Assembly (NCBI GenBank): GCA_027578915.1
Contig: JANBTT010000021.1
Span: forward strand, 1-64,000
Source: Coemansia sp. RSA 1200
Lineage: Eukaryota; Kickxellomycota; Kickxellomycetes; Kickxellales; Kickxellaceae
Length of the DNA: 64,000 nucleotides
Direction of reading: 5' to 3'
Shown: in pieces, positions 62,291 through 64,000 of the stretch
How positions within the stretch are numbered: the stretch's first letter is position 1
Layout: each line of letters starts with the position of its first letter
Notes under the pieces: generated by a model
Database searches by the model: none
Told to the model about the DNA's origin: nothing
Seen by the model: only the letters and a program-made list of their open reading frames with translations
Made by a program: the position numbers and the translations under genes

Positions 62291-64000
62291 ATGGAACCCA
62301 GTAGTTCAGAGCCGCATGTTCAGCAGGAAATGGCTGGCTATTGGGGCGAAAACAGCCAGAAACCACAGCCATCGAAAGAGCATAAGCAGTCACAGTTCCA
62401 GACGCAGCACTATGTTGCAATGCAGTCGCAGGCCTCTTTTGGTGCCGAATCGCCCACTCAGATCGAGATGCCGAAACGCAAATATCTCTTCCCACCGATA
62501 TACCCGTGCCACTACATGCTCCAGCGTGCGGGATACATGGGTGGATGGTTCGGGTTGCACGTAGCCATACTGGCCTATTTTATGGCCAAACACGGCGGAA
62601 AGGAGTGGGAGGAAGGGCTTAACTTGGCTTCCCAGTATGGCATTCTTGCTTCGGTAATGGGTATTCTTTTGGCAATGTCTCCCACATTTATTGGACTTTT
62701 GCGCTCGACGCCGCTAAACCGGCTTGCCACCTTTGAAAAGCGCATCCATGCCCACAAGTACATGTCTTACATTCTCTTTGTATGGACTGTGGTGCACTCC
62801 TCCCTGCACTATTGGACTGGTGTTGAGTATGCCGATTCGATCAAAGCGACACACCTGTTTATCTTTTGGCAGGACCGTCTGGGCGTCACCGGTCAGCTTA
62901 TGTGGATGCTCTTCTTGTTTATCGGTCTAGCAGCTCTTCCGCCAGTCCGCCGTGTCTGCTATGAGGCGTTTTACTATATCCATCATCTGTATATAGTAAA
63001 CATTGTGCTGCTGTACCTGCACTCGGAGAATGGCAAGGCCATCCGCTACGTTACCGGGCCACTTGTAATCTTCGGACTCGACTATCTGTATCGTTGTATA
63101 AGAAGCTATCCACTTATCCGAAGCCAGCGTGCACGCATACGATTCATAAAGTTCCATCCGAGCGATGTTGTTGAGATTGGGTTTGACAGAAGAGAGCTGT
63201 TCCAGCACACAAAGATCGGGCAGTATGTCAAGATATGTGTTCCAGAGCTCGGAATATTCCAGTGGCATCCGTTCACCCTAACTGCTACGCCAACAGAAGC
63301 AAAAGTCATGGCGGATGGCAGGTCTCATGGGATATGGCGCATTCATTTCAGAGCTACCGGGAACTGGACTCGCAGGTTTTCGCAGCGTCTGCAAAAGGTT
63401 GCCGCCGGCGGCGACGCCTATGCAAATAACTTTAACCAGGAGGCCCGTATTGGTCGGGTGGTCAACGACACGATCGTGCCTGACGTTGTGCCAATCCAGT
63501 GCACACAGGAAGAAACCGAAAACCAGTACATAATGGCGATTGCAAACAGGCTGGATTCTGCCGACTCTGCCGTGGATATTGGTGCTTCGGCGCAGATTCC
63601 AGCAAGCGATAGGCCTAAAGGAGCTGTCGCTGAAAACGAGCAAATTACCGCACGTTTTGGCGCTGCTAACGGGGGTACCGAGTCCTCGCGTCGCAGTGGG
63701 GATGCGCAGCTTGTGATGACATGCTACACTGGCAATGAGAACGAGAGCAACGGTGAAAACTATGCAGGCGAGATCTCCAGCCCTATGAACAGCGACCAGA
63801 CGTGTCGAGCCGAAATACTGATACCGACGAAACCGGAGCTTGACGGGCACTCGTTTATGATGCGCGCCAGCGAAAGTCGCTCAAGTGACAGCATATACGA
63901 TGACAATGCCTGGTTCGACTTGGAGCATAGCGGGGGGCTAGCTGGAGAAATGCAGACCATGCTTCCAACAATTCTTGTAGATGGGCCATACAATGCGCCA
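62291..64000 (+). CDS. NADPH-oxidase-like flavocytochrome, 3' end beyond the window
   Basis: The frame is open from the ATG at 62291 to the window edge (570 codons). It encodes the membrane and FAD parts of a NOX/ferric-reductase-type enzyme that passes electrons from NADPH through FAD and two haems across a membrane. Haem-ligand histidines fit NOX spacing: H155/H169 in one helix and H231/H244 in another, the latter within YYIHHLYIVNIVLLYLHS. The FAD motif is QWHPFTLTA (H326), followed by IHFRATGNWTRRFSQRL, which is closer to NOX than to FRE proteins. The NADPH-loop motif VDGPYNAP is just reached at residues 563-570. The stretch between HPFT and DGPY is about 238 residues, against roughly 70 in NOX2-type enzymes, and its extra part is Ser/Asn/Glu-rich. 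No EF hands are seen in the N-terminal 90 residues. Confidence 0.85.
   Translation, partial: MEPSSSEPHVQQEMAGYWGENSQKPQPSKEHKQSQFQTQHYVAMQSQASFGAESPTQIEMPKRKYLFPPIYPCHYMLQRAGYMGGWFGLHVAILAYFMAKHGGKEWEEGLNLASQYGILASVMGILLAMSPTFIGLLRSTPLNRLATFEKRIHAHKYMSYILFVWTVVHSSLHYWTGVEYADSIKATHLFIFWQDRLGVTGQLMWMLFLFIGLAALPPVRRVCYEAFYYIHHLYIVNIVLLYLHSENGKAIRYVTGPLVIFGLDYLYRCIRSYPLIRSQRARIRFIKFHPSDVVEIGFDRRELFQHTKIGQYVKICVPELGIFQWHPFTLTATPTEAKVMADGRSHGIWRIHFRATGNWTRRFSQRLQKVAAGGDAYANNFNQEARIGRVVNDTIVPDVVPIQCTQEETENQYIMAIANRLDSADSAVDIGASAQIPASDRPKGAVAENEQITARFGAANGGTESSRRSGDAQLVMTCYTGNENESNGENYAGEISSPMNSDQTCRAEILIPTKPELDGHSFMMRASESRSSDSIYDDNAWFDLEHSGGLAGEMQTMLPTILVDGPYNAP

Overview
The window is eukaryotic nuclear DNA, almost certainly from a fungus. 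The coding genes are fungal: four Zn2Cys6 zinc-cluster proteins, mitochondrial branched-chain amino acid enzymes with cleavable presequences, RRP4, RRP5, ribosomal protein eL29, ALG13 and a DH-BAR Rho GEF. Introns are few (0-1 per gene), with GT-AG ends and yeast-like branch points. Coding regions are moderately GC-rich and spacers are AT-rich. Tandem SLC28-type (CNT) nucleoside transporters, long single-exon regulators and sparse introns suggest an early-diverging lineage such as Kickxellales (Zoopagomycota); this placement is inference only.

Layout. 0.4-5.8 kb: RRP4 (exosome) and two tandem CNT transporters, all on +. 5.9-15.8 kb: four adjacent genes for three subunits or enzymes of one mitochondrial pathway: ILV2 (acetolactate synthase catalytic subunit, -), two divergent tandem copies of its regulatory subunit ILV6 (-, -), and ILV5 (ketol-acid reductoisomerase, +), which shares a divergent promoter with the second ILV6. 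The upstream spacers of this block hold four exact TGAGTCA (Gcn4/Cpc1-type) sites. 16.8-17.5 kb: a short Zn2Cys6 protein whose reading frame ends inside an antisense tRNA-Thr(TGT) gene. 17.9-20.7 kb: two unrecognised proteins. 22.4-33.5 kb: two very large Zn2Cys6 regulators. 33.6-37.5 kb: an FMN-binding PNPOx-like protein, ALG13 and an Arg/Ser/Tyr/Gly-rich nuclear-type protein. 38.5-42.9 kb: eL29 and a fourth Zn2Cys6 regulator. 42.9-46.6 kb: an AT-rich, gene-poor island with one convincing gene, a 64-residue secreted peptide with a twin CX3C pattern. 46.7-59.7 kb: RRP5 (with a probable 5'UTR intron) and the DH-BAR GEF. 62.3-64.0 kb: the 5' part of an NADPH-oxidase-like flavocytochrome, cut by the window edge.

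Functionally, the ILV block supplies both subunits of acetolactate synthase and the next enzyme, so one compact locus encodes the first two steps of valine/isoleucine synthesis with two alternative feedback subunits. The shared TGAGTCA sites suggest common amino-acid-starvation control. RRP4, RRP5 and eL29 are ordinary ribosome-biogenesis genes. The most unusual items are the ILV cluster with doubled ILV6, the tRNA/Zn2Cys6 overlap, the twin-CX3C peptide, and a long insertion in the oxidase between its FAD and NADPH segments.
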